Source: Limnoglobus roseus
GTDB taxonomy: Bacteria; Planctomycetota; Planctomycetia; Gemmatales; Gemmataceae
Assembly (NCBI RefSeq): GCF_008254045.1
Contig: NZ_CP042425.1
Location: 8,446,163 to 8,510,162, forward strand
Length of the DNA: 64,000 nt
Direction of reading: 5' to 3'
In this document: positions 25,929-33,911 of the stretch, piece by piece
Layout: each line of letters begins with the position of its first letter
Position numbering within the stretch: position 1 is the first letter of the stretch
Notes under the pieces: generated by a model
The model's database searches: none
The model's input: the letters and a program-made list of their open reading frames with translations, nothing else
Told to the model about the DNA's origin: nothing
Program-made: the position numbers and the translations under genes

Positions 25929-25988
25929 GGGTGTGAAACGCAGAAAGCCCAGGGACGGCCGTCCCTGGGCTTTCTGCGTTTCACACCC
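25929..25988. terminator. 60-bp perfect palindrome between convergent genes
   Basis: Two 30-base arms meet with no loop, centred at 25958/25959, with half-site AAGCCCAGGGACGG at the core. It begins 4 bases after the DUF1552 stop and ends 5 bases before the stop of the convergent 25994 gene, so it can serve both genes as a terminator. The same 28-bp core recurs in the palindrome at 59781-59832. Confidence 0.8.
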
Positions 25989-25993
25989 CACTG

Positions 25994-26563
25994 TTACGGC
26001 TTCTTGAACTCGGTCAGTTCCATCGTCGTCTTCACGGTCGCGGTCTTGGTGACGCTCTTCACGATTTGTCCTGGCACCTCGTCGGACATCCACGTCTGAC
26101 TTTCGACTTCGCCGTCGGTCGTTTTGTTCTTGTACTTCACCCACTTGGTCTTCACGTCTTGACCGCCGACCTTCAGGGTTTCGGTCCCCTCTTCGGTTTT
26201 CCCCTTAGGGTCTTCCGACTTGTCCTTGGGCTTGTCGCCGGTCGCGGGGGTCTTCGGGAGGTCGATCGTCTTCAGCACGTCCTGCTTGGTGGGCGGTTGC
26301 TTGAACTCCATGCCGTTGAACTTCGACACGGTCGTCGTTTCCAGCACGAGCTTGTCCTTGCCCACCTCGACCAGTTTCGAGATGATCGTGACCTCCGACT
26401 TCATGTTGTTGAACTCGCTTTCCGTCTTCACCGTGGCCGTGGCCCCCGGCTTGAACGCCGCCCATTGCTTGTAGGTCGGGTTTTCGAACGGTTCGGCCCA
26501 GCCGAGGCCGGCGGCGAGGGCCAGCGTTGCCAGCGCGAGCGGGAGGGAGCGGAGGAGGCGCAT
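25994..26563 (-). CDS. secreted small protein, unknown
   Basis: 189 residues, no family recognised. The signal peptide is MRLLRSLPLALATLALAAGLGWA. The mature part is beta-rich with Lys/Asp/Glu-rich middle (about residues 103-125, PATGDKPKDKSEDPKGK). Repeated T-x-T/V patterns (VKTESEFNN, LVLETTTVSKF, TATVKTTMEL) suggest a small lipocalin-like or outer-membrane-lipid-carrier-type beta fold; this is only a guess. It lies downstream of sppA on the same strand after an 80-base gap holding a hairpin at 26596-26621. Its 3' end runs into the shared palindrome. Confidence 0.7.
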   Translation of the reverse strand: MRLLRSLPLALATLALAAGLGWAEPFENPTYKQWAAFKPGATATVKTESEFNNMKSEVTIISKLVEVGKDKLVLETTTVSKFNGMEFKQPPTKQDVLKTIDLPKTPATGDKPKDKSEDPKGKTEEGTETLKVGGQDVKTKWVKYKNKTTDGEVESQTWMSDEVPGQIVKSVTKTATVKTTMELTEFKKP

Positions 26564-26595
26564 GAGAGTGATTCCTTCGGGGCGGGCGAAAAAAA

Positions 26596-26621
26596 GCCCC
26601 GGCAGGACGTCCTGCTGGGGC
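26596..26621. terminator. hairpin between sppA and the downstream gene
   Basis: A 26-bp palindrome (GCCCCGGCAGGAC against GTCCTGCTGGGGC, one mismatch, no loop). It lies about 22 bases beyond the sppA stop in the direction of transcription. On the minus strand it is followed by a run of T (plus-strand A-run at 26589-26595), which fits an intrinsic terminator for sppA. Confidence 0.65.
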
Positions 26622-26643
26622 GAGAGTGATTATCGCGGCTCGT

Positions 26644-28482
26644 TTACTTGAATTCAACGTGAAACGGCATCATCACCTTGATGACGTCCTTCTGCGTGGC
26701 GAGCAGTGGAGCAGCGATCTTGGCGGCCTTTTCGAGGCCGGGCACCTGCGACAGATCGACCTTGAGCGACGCCCCGAACGGCAACTTGGCATCGCCGTCC
26801 ATGAGCTTCTCGATGAACGACTGCGCCTTCGGCAGCGTCAGCAGTTCCATGTCCTTCTTCGGGTCGATGCCGGCGAGGGTCTTCGCCCCGGCGATGGCGT
26901 CGTCCAGGGTGCCGAGTTCGTCAACCAGGCCGTTTTCCTTCGCCTGCCGACCCGTCCACACACGGCCGCCGGCGAGCTTCTTCAGTTTCTCGACCGGCAT
27001 GTCCACGCCGGCCTTCGTGCGGCCTTCGGAAGCCTTGCGGGTGAACTGCTCGTACACGGCTTCCACCGTCTCCGTCAGGGCCTTCCGCTCCGAGTCGCTC
27101 CACGGGAAGGTCGAGGACAGCACGCCGGTGTTCTTGCCGCGGGTGATCACTTCCGTCTTCATGCCGCCCCAGGCTTCGAGTTCGCCGATAACGAGCTTCA
27201 TGCCGAACACGCCGATGGACCCCGTGACGGTGCCCGGTTCGGCGTAAATCTTCTTGCAGCCCATGCTGATATAGTACCCGCCGCTCGCGGCCACGTCGCC
27301 CATGCTGGCCACGACGGGCTTCTTGCAGCGGATGATTTCGCGCCACATCACGTCGCTGGCCAGGGCCGAGCCGCCGGGGCTATCGACCCGCAGGACGATG
27401 GCCTTCACGGTGTCGTCCTTCTCGGCCTGCCGAATCGCCGCGACGATCGTTTCCGAGCCGACTGCGTCGGAGCCGCCGAACAGCGGGTTGCTGTTGCCGG
27501 ACTTGCCCGACTGAATCGCGCCGACGGCGTAGATCACGGCGATCTTCGGGTCCTTCGATTCCTTTTCGGTCTTGCTGCCGCCCATCATTTCGAGGAGGGC
27601 GAACGGGTTCGAGAAGTCGAGTTTTTGGGCCTTCGGTTTGCCGTAGTTCCGCTCGATCTTGGCGGTCTTGGTACCGAGAACCTTCGCCATCGCGTCCGGG
27701 AATTCGTCCTCGTAAATGATCTGGTCGATCAGCCCGACGCTCTTGGCCTTCGCCGCGGTGTACGGGCCGTTGTCGATGATCTCCTTCACCTTCTCGGCCG
27801 ACAGCTTGCGGCCCTTGACGACCGGGGCGACGAGTTCGCTCTGGAAGTTGTCGTCCATCATGGACGTGATCTGCTCGCGGTTGGCGTCGCTCATCTTGTC
27901 GGCCAGGAACGGCTCGACGGCGGCCTTGTAGTCGCCGACCTTCAGCACGTCGGCCTTGAGTTTGAGCAGTTCGAGCGTGTTCTTGTAGAAGGTGACTTCC
28001 GCCCGGAGGCCGACGAGGATCACGCCGCCGCCTTCCGGCGAGGCGATCAAGTCACAGTCGGTCGCGAGAAGGTACGCCTTCTGGCCGTACTCTTCGGAGT
28101 AGGCGAAGACCTTCTTGCCGGTCGCCTTGAAGTCGGCGATGGCCCGGCGGAGTTCGTTCAACTTGCCGTAGCCGACGGTCAGGTCGTCGAGTTGCAGGAA
28201 CAGGCCGGAAATCTTCTCGTCCTTCGCCGCCTTGCGGATGCGGTCGAGTTTCATCTTGAAGTTCTCTTCCGGCGGGCCGAACAGGTTTTCGGCCGGCAGG
28301 GGCGACTCGCCGAGGTCGCCGGAAAGTTTGATGTGCGCCACGCGGGCGGTGTCCACGTCCTTTTTGTCTTCCTTCGCTTCCGCCTTCGCAGTGCCGCCCT
28401 TCTTGAAGGGGTTGTCGTCCGCCAGAATCGTGGTGCCGGCGAAACCGCCCGCCAGGGCCAAAGTCAGGAGCCATCGCTTCAT
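26644..28482 (-). CDS. sppA: signal peptide peptidase SppA, long (67K) type
   Basis: 612 residues, two tandem S49 protease domains as in E. coli SppA. An N-terminal export segment (MKRWLLTLALAGGFAGTTILA) puts it outside the cytoplasm. The N-terminal domain carries the catalytic lysine in LKVGDYKAAVEPF (Lys186), and the C-terminal domain the nucleophile in MGDVAASGGYYISM (Ser400). LRVDSPGGSALASD and GTVTGSIGVFG are also typical. It degrades signal peptides left in the membrane after protein export, which suits a genome rich in secreted proteins. Here the N-terminus reads as a cleavable signal more than a permanent anchor, unlike some SppA proteins. Transcribed alone; divergent from the gene at 28731. 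Confidence 0.95.
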   Translation of the reverse strand: MKRWLLTLALAGGFAGTTILADDNPFKKGGTAKAEAKEDKKDVDTARVAHIKLSGDLGESPLPAENLFGPPEENFKMKLDRIRKAAKDEKISGLFLQLDDLTVGYGKLNELRRAIADFKATGKKVFAYSEEYGQKAYLLATDCDLIASPEGGGVILVGLRAEVTFYKNTLELLKLKADVLKVGDYKAAVEPFLADKMSDANREQITSMMDDNFQSELVAPVVKGRKLSAEKVKEIIDNGPYTAAKAKSVGLIDQIIYEDEFPDAMAKVLGTKTAKIERNYGKPKAQKLDFSNPFALLEMMGGSKTEKESKDPKIAVIYAVGAIQSGKSGNSNPLFGGSDAVGSETIVAAIRQAEKDDTVKAIVLRVDSPGGSALASDVMWREIIRCKKPVVASMGDVAASGGYYISMGCKKIYAEPGTVTGSIGVFGMKLVIGELEAWGGMKTEVITRGKNTGVLSSTFPWSDSERKALTETVEAVYEQFTRKASEGRTKAGVDMPVEKLKKLAGGRVWTGRQAKENGLVDELGTLDDAIAGAKTLAGIDPKKDMELLTLPKAQSFIEKLMDGDAKLPFGASLKVDLSQVPGLEKAAKIAAPLLATQKDVIKVMMPFHVEFK

Positions 28483-28730
28483 AAACGATCATCCTCGGAG
28501 TTAGAGGGGGAATGACGACGGGAAAGTACGGCCATTGTAGGCCCAGGCGAGCCGAGCGGCGTAAGCCGCCGGGTGAATCTCGTTGCCGTCCACCCGGCAC
28601 GTTTCGGTGTTCGGTTCGCCAGTTGGCCTTTACCCAGCCTTCCCAGGTGTGGTACTTCGTTGCCACGTGAATCTGGGGCAACTCTGCCCCTTCGCGAGAA
28701 CTACCCCGTCCGGGCCAGGAAGGTTTCGCC

Positions 28731-30386
28731 ATGACGCGGCGAATGAAATTCAGGCTGGTGCTGATCTGCGGCTTGTTCCTGTCCGCCTCGTCCGTCGTCG
28801 GTCAACCGCCGCCGGACGACCGCCCGGCCGCGCCTTCCTCGCCGGTGATCGACCCGGAGATTCAACAGGCCCAAAACCTGGAAACGCCGGCCCTGACCCG
28901 GCCCGGCCGCGGGTACTGGAACGGCACGCTCACGTCACAAGTCGGCCCCCCGCCGCAGGCCGCCGCGCCGGTGGAAGCGCGCCCGGTGCAGAGCCTGCCG
29001 CCACAACCACCGACGCCGGCAGTGTCGCTGACGGTATTGATCCCGCGCGACCACCCGCCGGGGCAGGACATCCCCTGCACCATTAAGGCCGCCAACAATT
29101 CCGGCGGCGACGCCCACAAGGTCGTGGTGCGGATCGAACCCGAAGGGGCCGATATTATCCCGATCGAACCCAAGACCGCCATCCAGCCGGGGCAACACCC
29201 GACCTGGAACTTCAAGACGCTGAAGGCGGGCGAGAGCCAGAAGATCGAGTTGAAACTGCACCCGAAGGCAGACGCGACGAGCGTGTCGGTGAAGGCGTTC
29301 GTGGCGCTGGAACACGGTCAGGCGGTGAAGACGAACTTGAGCGAGCCGAAGTTGCAGGTGAAGACCGTGGTGCCGAAGCAGCACCCGGCCGACGACCCGA
29401 TCCCCGTGCGGGTGACGATCCACAACAACGGCCGCGTGGCCATCAGCGGGGCGAAGCTGACGCAGACGATCAGCGAGGGATTCGAGTTCCACAAGGACAT
29501 CGCCGGAGGCGAGAAAACGAAGCAGCCGAGCCAGCGCCTGTGGGCGGTCGGCACCGTGCAGCCGGGCGAGACGAAGACGCTGCAATACCTCGTGACCGCG
29601 ACGAAGGGCCGCAGCCTTCAAGTGATGTCAGTGCTGGCCGCCGAGAACAAAGTTCAGGAGAGCGACACCGCCGAGTCGCGGATTCTCGAGTCCGGGCTGA
29701 AGGTGCAAATCTCCGGCGACGGCAAAACAACGAGCGAACAGCCGGCCCAGTACGAGGCAACGGTGACGAACACCGGCACGATGCCGCTGACGAACGTCCG
29801 CGTGACGGGCTCGATTCCCGACGAGTGCCGGCTGACGAAGATGACCCGCGGCGGCAAGGAGTCGCAGGGGCAGGTGTACTGGACCATCCCGAAACTCGCC
29901 CCCGGCGAGAGTCAGTCGGTCCGCTGGGGCTTACTTTCGTCCGGCGGCGGGCGGAAGCAGGTTCGTGCGGCCGCCATCGCCGGCCGCGTCGAGGACACGG
30001 CGAAGGCCGAGACAGTCTTCCAGGGCACGGCGATCCTGCACTGGAACACGAGCTTCGACCGCGACACGGTGGCCTACGATCAGCAGGGCGTGATGACGAT
30101 TCGCGTCAGCAACAGCGGCAGCGAACCGGCGGCAAATGTGAAACTCTCGGTGGAGTTGCCGAAGAGTCTCGTGAGTGTCGTGCAGGTCAGCCCGGCGTAC
30201 AAGAAGGACGGCGAGAAAATCATCTTCGACACTCGCACGGTCGCGGCCGGGAAGGCGGAGACGTTCACGATCACCTTCAAGGGCGAGCAGTTCGGCCGGG
30301 CGTTCTTCAACGCGAAGTTGTCCGCCGACGCCCTCGGCGACAAGCCCCTCGGGGCCGAGAAGTACGTGGAGATCGTGCGGAGGTAA
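28731..30386 (+). CDS. secreted DUF11-type beta-sandwich repeat protein
   Basis: 551 residues. Signal peptide at the N-terminus (LVLICGLFLSASSVVG, mature end near QPPPDDR). After a Pro-rich linker (to about residue 100) come four or five immunoglobulin-like repeats of about 100-110 residues with DUF11 signatures: HKVVVRIEPEGADIIP, VRVTIHNNGRVAISGAKL, EATVTNTGTMPLTNVRVTG and IRVSNSGSEPAANVKLSVELP. DUF11 repeats are structural extracellular modules. No enzyme domain is present, so a role in the envelope or in adhesion is a reasonable inference. A start 12 bases downstream (MKF) is equally possible. The gene lies 24 bases upstream of the 80-residue protein gene and may head an operon with it and trmB. 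Confidence 0.85.
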   Translation: MTRRMKFRLVLICGLFLSASSVVGQPPPDDRPAAPSSPVIDPEIQQAQNLETPALTRPGRGYWNGTLTSQVGPPPQAAAPVEARPVQSLPPQPPTPAVSLTVLIPRDHPPGQDIPCTIKAANNSGGDAHKVVVRIEPEGADIIPIEPKTAIQPGQHPTWNFKTLKAGESQKIELKLHPKADATSVSVKAFVALEHGQAVKTNLSEPKLQVKTVVPKQHPADDPIPVRVTIHNNGRVAISGAKLTQTISEGFEFHKDIAGGEKTKQPSQRLWAVGTVQPGETKTLQYLVTATKGRSLQVMSVLAAENKVQESDTAESRILESGLKVQISGDGKTTSEQPAQYEATVTNTGTMPLTNVRVTGSIPDECRLTKMTRGGKESQGQVYWTIPKLAPGESQSVRWGLLSSGGGRKQVRAAAIAGRVEDTAKAETVFQGTAILHWNTSFDRDTVAYDQQGVMTIRVSNSGSEPAANVKLSVELPKSLVSVVQVSPAYKKDGEKIIFDTRTVAAGKAETFTITFKGEQFGRAFFNAKLSADALGDKPLGAEKYVEIVRR

Positions 30387-30409
30387 CCTTTCATTGGAGG
30401 TGAAAACGG

Positions 30410-30652
30410 ATGGCGCCCGATACGTTCAAGCAGACCCTCACCGCCCTCTGCAACCGCCGGCCGTTCCGAGCGTTCACGGTCGAGTTGGACGACGGAACGC
30501 GGTTGGAGATCGACCAGCCGCACGCGGTCCTCACCCGCAACAACGTCGCGGTCTTCTTGCCCCCGAACGCGAAACCGATATGGTTCGATCACATGAACGT
30601 GATCCGAATCCTCGACGACCGGCTTGACGCCGATCGCGCCGACGCCGCTTAA
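30410..30652 (+). CDS. small conserved-looking protein, unknown
   Basis: 80 residues (FKQTLTALCNRRPFRAFTVELDDGTRLEIDQPHAVL). Predicted alpha then beta; the phrase RPFRAFTVELDDGTRLEI-x-x-PHA has the shape of a small SH3-like fold found as lone short genes in planctomycetes, with no function assigned. A strong ribosome-binding site (GGAGGTGA at 30396) 6 bases before the ATG supports expression, unusual in this window. Its stop is 2 bases before the trmB start, so it is probably cotranscribed and coupled with trmB. Confidence 0.75.
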   Translation: MAPDTFKQTLTALCNRRPFRAFTVELDDGTRLEIDQPHAVLTRNNVAVFLPPNAKPIWFDHMNVIRILDDRLDADRADAA

Positions 30653-30654
30653 CC

Positions 30655-31410
30655 ATGAACGACCCGTCGGTGGAACGCGAGTTCGGCGTGCCCTTCCCGG
30701 GCAAAGTGCTGCCGCCGGATAAATGGGCGCAAACCGCCCTCAAGGCGATGCCGGCCGAAGGGCGGCTGAACTGGCGGGAACTCTTCGGCCGTGACGCCCC
30801 CGTCGTCCTCGACCTCGGCTGCGGCAACGGTCGGTCCACCATCCTCAGTGCCGTCAGCAGGCCGACGCACGACCACCTCGGCACCGACATTCTGCCCGTC
30901 GTCATCCGCTACGCCCGCAAGCGCGGCAACCAGCGCGGCCTCACTAACCTCCGCTTCGCCGTCCTCGGTGCCCACGAACTGCTGGAGAAGTTCGTCGAAC
31001 CCGGCAGCGTGGCCGAGATTCACGTCTACCACCCGCAACCGTACTACGACCCGGCGCAGGTCCACCGCCGGCTCATCACGCCGACGTTCCTGGCCCTCGT
31101 TCACCGCTGTCTGATCCCCGGCGGCGAGTTCGTGGTGCAGACGGACAATCCCGGCTACGCGAAGTACCTGCGGCAAGTGGTGCCGGTGTTCTTCGAGTTC
31201 CACGAGCGCATCGGGAAATGGCCGGACGCCCCGAAGGGCCGCACGCGACGGGAAATCCTGGCCCTGAAGAAGAAGTTGCCGATCTTCCGCGGTCGCGGCA
31301 CGGCGATGCCGAACCTCACCGAAGAGAACGCCCTGCGGTTGGCCGAGGCGTTGCCCCCACCCACCTTCGACGCCGACCGCCGCCTGCGAGATCTCGACCG
31401 GCTCGCGTAG
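30655..31410 (+). CDS. trmB: tRNA (guanine-N7)-methyltransferase
   Basis: 251 residues. Adds a methyl group from S-adenosylmethionine to N7 of guanine 46 in tRNA. Motif I is VLDLGCGNGRSTI, motif II-like LGTDILPVVIRYARKRG. The TrmB signature region reads EIHVYHPQPYYDPAQVHRRLITP, where most family members have F-P-D-P-W-P-K, so this is a divergent version. VHRCLIPGGEFVVQTDN and the C-terminal YAKYLRQV fit. The acidic-aromatic substrate loop is altered (YHPQPYY in place of FPDPWPK), a point worth a check but common in planctomycetes as far as I recall. It follows the 80-residue gene by 2 bases; its stop codon forms the left end of the 31408-31515 inverted-repeat element. Confidence 0.88.
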   Translation: MNDPSVEREFGVPFPGKVLPPDKWAQTALKAMPAEGRLNWRELFGRDAPVVLDLGCGNGRSTILSAVSRPTHDHLGTDILPVVIRYARKRGNQRGLTNLRFAVLGAHELLEKFVEPGSVAEIHVYHPQPYYDPAQVHRRLITPTFLALVHRCLIPGGEFVVQTDNPGYAKYLRQVVPVFFEFHERIGKWPDAPKGRTRREILALKKKLPIFRGRGTAMPNLTEENALRLAEALPPPTFDADRRLRDLDRLA

Positions 31411-31515
31411 CCGCAGGCTTTTAGCCAGCGGACGACTTCCACCGATGACAGCCTTCCGGCCAAGTACCAGCGCGTTCGCGGGCGGACGGCGTCCGCAGGC
31501 TGAAGACTGCGGCTA
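31408..31515. repeat. 108-bp element with imperfect terminal inverted repeats
   Basis: The ends are inverted copies over about 31 bases. The left reads TAGCCGCAGGCTTTTAGCC; the right end read on the minus strand starts TAGCCGCAGTCTTCAGCC, with about six differences. Both continue to GCGGACG. The first three bases are the trmB stop codon. The shape is a mini-inverted-repeat or REP-like element, and the hairpin may also terminate trmB. Confidence 0.65.
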
Positions 31516-31596
31516 CAGTCGGAACCGAGAACCGGCGTTGCCACATCTTCTGTTCGCGTGCTACCCTGTCGGCCTTCACTCATGGAAGGTGTGCCG

Positions 31597-33573
31597 ATGG
31601 CGGACGATCTCGCGTGGGAACTCGACGTCGCGAAGCGGCGGATCGAACAACTCGAAGCCACCCTCATGCGCCGCACGGAGTTGCTCGAACAGCGGCAGAC
31701 GGAACTTCACGCGATCAAGTCGTCGAAAGCCTTCCGCATGGCCCACGTTGCACAGAGGGTGATGGACCGCCTGCTGCCGCTGCACACGAAACGCCGCAGC
31801 ATGGTGAAAGCCGTCACGCGAAAACTCGGCCGTCTCGTCGATCCCCGGACCAAGAACGGCCCCCCGCCGGAAGCACGGCATCTCGAAGAATGCACGCCAC
31901 CGGCTGAGTACCAGCGTTGGATCAGGGCGTTCGAGCCGTCGGCCGCCGACTTGCAAAAGCAACGGCAGCACGCCTTCCCGCGAACGCCGATCATCAGCCT
32001 GATTGTGCCGGTGTACAACCCGCCGGCCGCGTTCCTGGAGGCGATGCTGAAGTCGGTGCAGGAGCAAACCTACCCGCACTGGCAACTCTGCCTCGCAGAC
32101 GCCAGCACAGTCCCGCACGTGCGACCGATTCTCGAGAAGTTCGCCACCGACAAGCGAGTGAAGTTGGAGTTCCTCGAATCGAACGGCGGTATCGTCGGCA
32201 ACTCCAACGCCGCCCTCGACATGGCGAGCGGGGATTTCATCGCCCTGCTCGACCACGACGACACCCTCGCGCCGTTTGCACTGTTCGAGATCGCGTCGGC
32301 GATCAACGCAAATCCGGCGGCCGAGTTTTTCTACTCGGACGAGGACAAGCTCGACTTCAGCGGCAGCCGCGTTGAGCCGCACTTCAAGCCGGATTGGTCG
32401 CCGGAAACGCTCCAGAGCCGCAACTACGTCTGCCACCTCGTCACGGCCAAGCGGTCGCTCATCGACGAAATCGGCGGATTCCGCACCGGCTTCGAGGGTG
32501 CACAAGATCACGACTTGGTTCTGCGGGCGACCGAACGGGCGCGGCAAATCGTTCACATCCCGCACGTCCTCTATCACTGGCGGATGCACCGGCAGTCCAC
32601 GGCCGCCGATGCCGGCTCGAAGGGATACGCCCACGAGGCCGGCAAGCGGGCGGTACAAGAACACCTCGACCGCCTCGGCATCGACGGCACGGCACACGAC
32701 GGCATCGTGCCGGGGTTGTACCACGTCGCCCACCACCTGCGGTCGCAACCCCTGGTAAGCGTGATCGTGCCGAACAAGGACGCACCCGAGATGCTCGCCC
32801 GGTGCATCGACTCGCTGGCGAAGTCGAGCTACGCCAACTTCGAGTTGCTCATCGTCGAGAACGGCAGCACCCGGCCGGAGACGTTCGCGTACTACCGGCA
32901 GTTGGAGAAGCAGCCGCACGTCCGCGTCGTCGAGTGGACGAAGCCGTTCAACTACGCGGCCGTCAACAACTTCGCGGCCACGCAAGCCCGCGGCGAGTTG
33001 TTGTTGTTCCTGAACAACGACATCGAGGCCGTGAACCCCGACTGGCTGGAGCGGATGGTGAAGCTCGGCGTGCAGCCCGGCGTCGGGGCGGTCGGGGCGA
33101 AGCTTTACTACGCCGACGACACGATTCAGCACGCCGGCATCGTCGTCGGCATGGGCGGCGTCGCCGGACACGGGCACCTGAACTTCCCGCGGCAGGCGGC
33201 CGGGTACATGCAGCGACTGCGGTTCACGCAGAACGTCGCCGCCGTCACCGGCGCGTGCCTGCTCTGCCCGACCGATGTCTTCCGCGAAGTCGGAGGGTTC
33301 GACGAGGGGTTCGTTCTGGCGTTTAACGACGTGGACCTGTGCCTGCAAATTCTCGCGAAGGGGCACCGCGTCGTCTGGACGCCGCACGCGGAGCTGTATC
33401 ACTTTGAGTCGAAGACGCGCGGGTACGAAGACACGCCGGAAAAGCTGAAAAGGTTCAAACGCGAGCACGACTTGTTCCACATCAAGTGGGGCCACTTCCT
33501 CAAGCAGGGTGACCCGTACTACAATCCCCATTATCGGCTCGACCGAGCGGATTTCGCCCTCCGGGTGGCGTAA
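31597..33573 (+). CDS. glycosyltransferase with two GT2 domains
   Basis: 658 residues. A short coiled coil at residues 1-40 is followed by a first GT2 (GT-A) domain at about 125-340 (PIISLIVPVYNPPAAFLEAML, then LLDHDDTLAPFALFEI with the D-x-D-type motif) and a second GT2 domain at about 385-600 (PLVSVIVPNKDAPEMLARCIDSL, then LLFLNNDIEAVNPDWLE and ACLLCPTDVFREVGGFDE). The C-terminus (GYEDTPEKLKRFKREHDLF) is typical of rhamnosyl- or O-antigen-type tandem transferases. It likely builds cell-surface polysaccharide with cytoplasmic active sites. No transmembrane segment. ATG at 31597 was chosen because it begins the coiled coil; 31582 is an alternative. No other polysaccharide gene adjoins it. Confidence 0.9.
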   Translation: MADDLAWELDVAKRRIEQLEATLMRRTELLEQRQTELHAIKSSKAFRMAHVAQRVMDRLLPLHTKRRSMVKAVTRKLGRLVDPRTKNGPPPEARHLEECTPPAEYQRWIRAFEPSAADLQKQRQHAFPRTPIISLIVPVYNPPAAFLEAMLKSVQEQTYPHWQLCLADASTVPHVRPILEKFATDKRVKLEFLESNGGIVGNSNAALDMASGDFIALLDHDDTLAPFALFEIASAINANPAAEFFYSDEDKLDFSGSRVEPHFKPDWSPETLQSRNYVCHLVTAKRSLIDEIGGFRTGFEGAQDHDLVLRATERARQIVHIPHVLYHWRMHRQSTAADAGSKGYAHEAGKRAVQEHLDRLGIDGTAHDGIVPGLYHVAHHLRSQPLVSVIVPNKDAPEMLARCIDSLAKSSYANFELLIVENGSTRPETFAYYRQLEKQPHVRVVEWTKPFNYAAVNNFAATQARGELLLFLNNDIEAVNPDWLERMVKLGVQPGVGAVGAKLYYADDTIQHAGIVVGMGGVAGHGHLNFPRQAAGYMQRLRFTQNVAAVTGACLLCPTDVFREVGGFDEGFVLAFNDVDLCLQILAKGHRVVWTPHAELYHFESKTRGYEDTPEKLKRFKREHDLFHIKWGHFLKQGDPYYNPHYRLDRADFALRVA

Positions 33574-33911
33574 AATGGCGACTCGAGTCGGCTCTCGCGG
33601 CGAGTCTTGAAGGAAATCGGGCCGATTTTGCCCCGCCGCAATCTCTTTCGCCGCTTCGCCCGTCTCACAGTTAAACCGCCCACCGCCGGCTTGGCACGCG
33701 CAATCGCCATCGACCGAAGTCGGTGCGGTGCGGATCGCGGAAAATGCGCGGCCGGTGCCGACCGCCGCGGGCCGCATCGGGTATATCTCGTTAGGCATAC
33801 CGTCTGCCAGGGATATTGAACGGTCGCAACTCTCCGCGGAGGGTGGTGTGCGACCCGGTCCGGCCGCGACGGGCCCAGGCACCGAACACGTTTACCAGGA
33901 GTAGCCCGCAT
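33574..33911 (+). other. intergenic region upstream of the surface protein gene
   Basis: About 340 bases with no convincing gene. Part of it is open in the frame of the downstream gene, but the translation lacks any conserved character, so I treat it as the leader of the 33912 gene. No RNA gene, repeat or strong hairpin was seen. Confidence 0.4.

Noticed and set aside
25875..26099. Small open frames on both strands across the palindrome at 25929-25988 (and likewise at 59781-59832)
   Set aside because: The translations mirror each other because the sequence is palindromic. They overlap the ends of two real genes and have no start signals.
28568..28598. Hairpin (8-bp stem, 15-base loop) between sppA and the 28731 gene
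   Set aside because: The stem is short with a large loop and lies in a divergent promoter region, so neither terminator nor operator is supported.
31576..33882. A 768-residue open frame on the minus strand
   Set aside because: It is antisense to the GT2 gene at 31597. The GT2 frame has recognised motifs; the minus frame does not.
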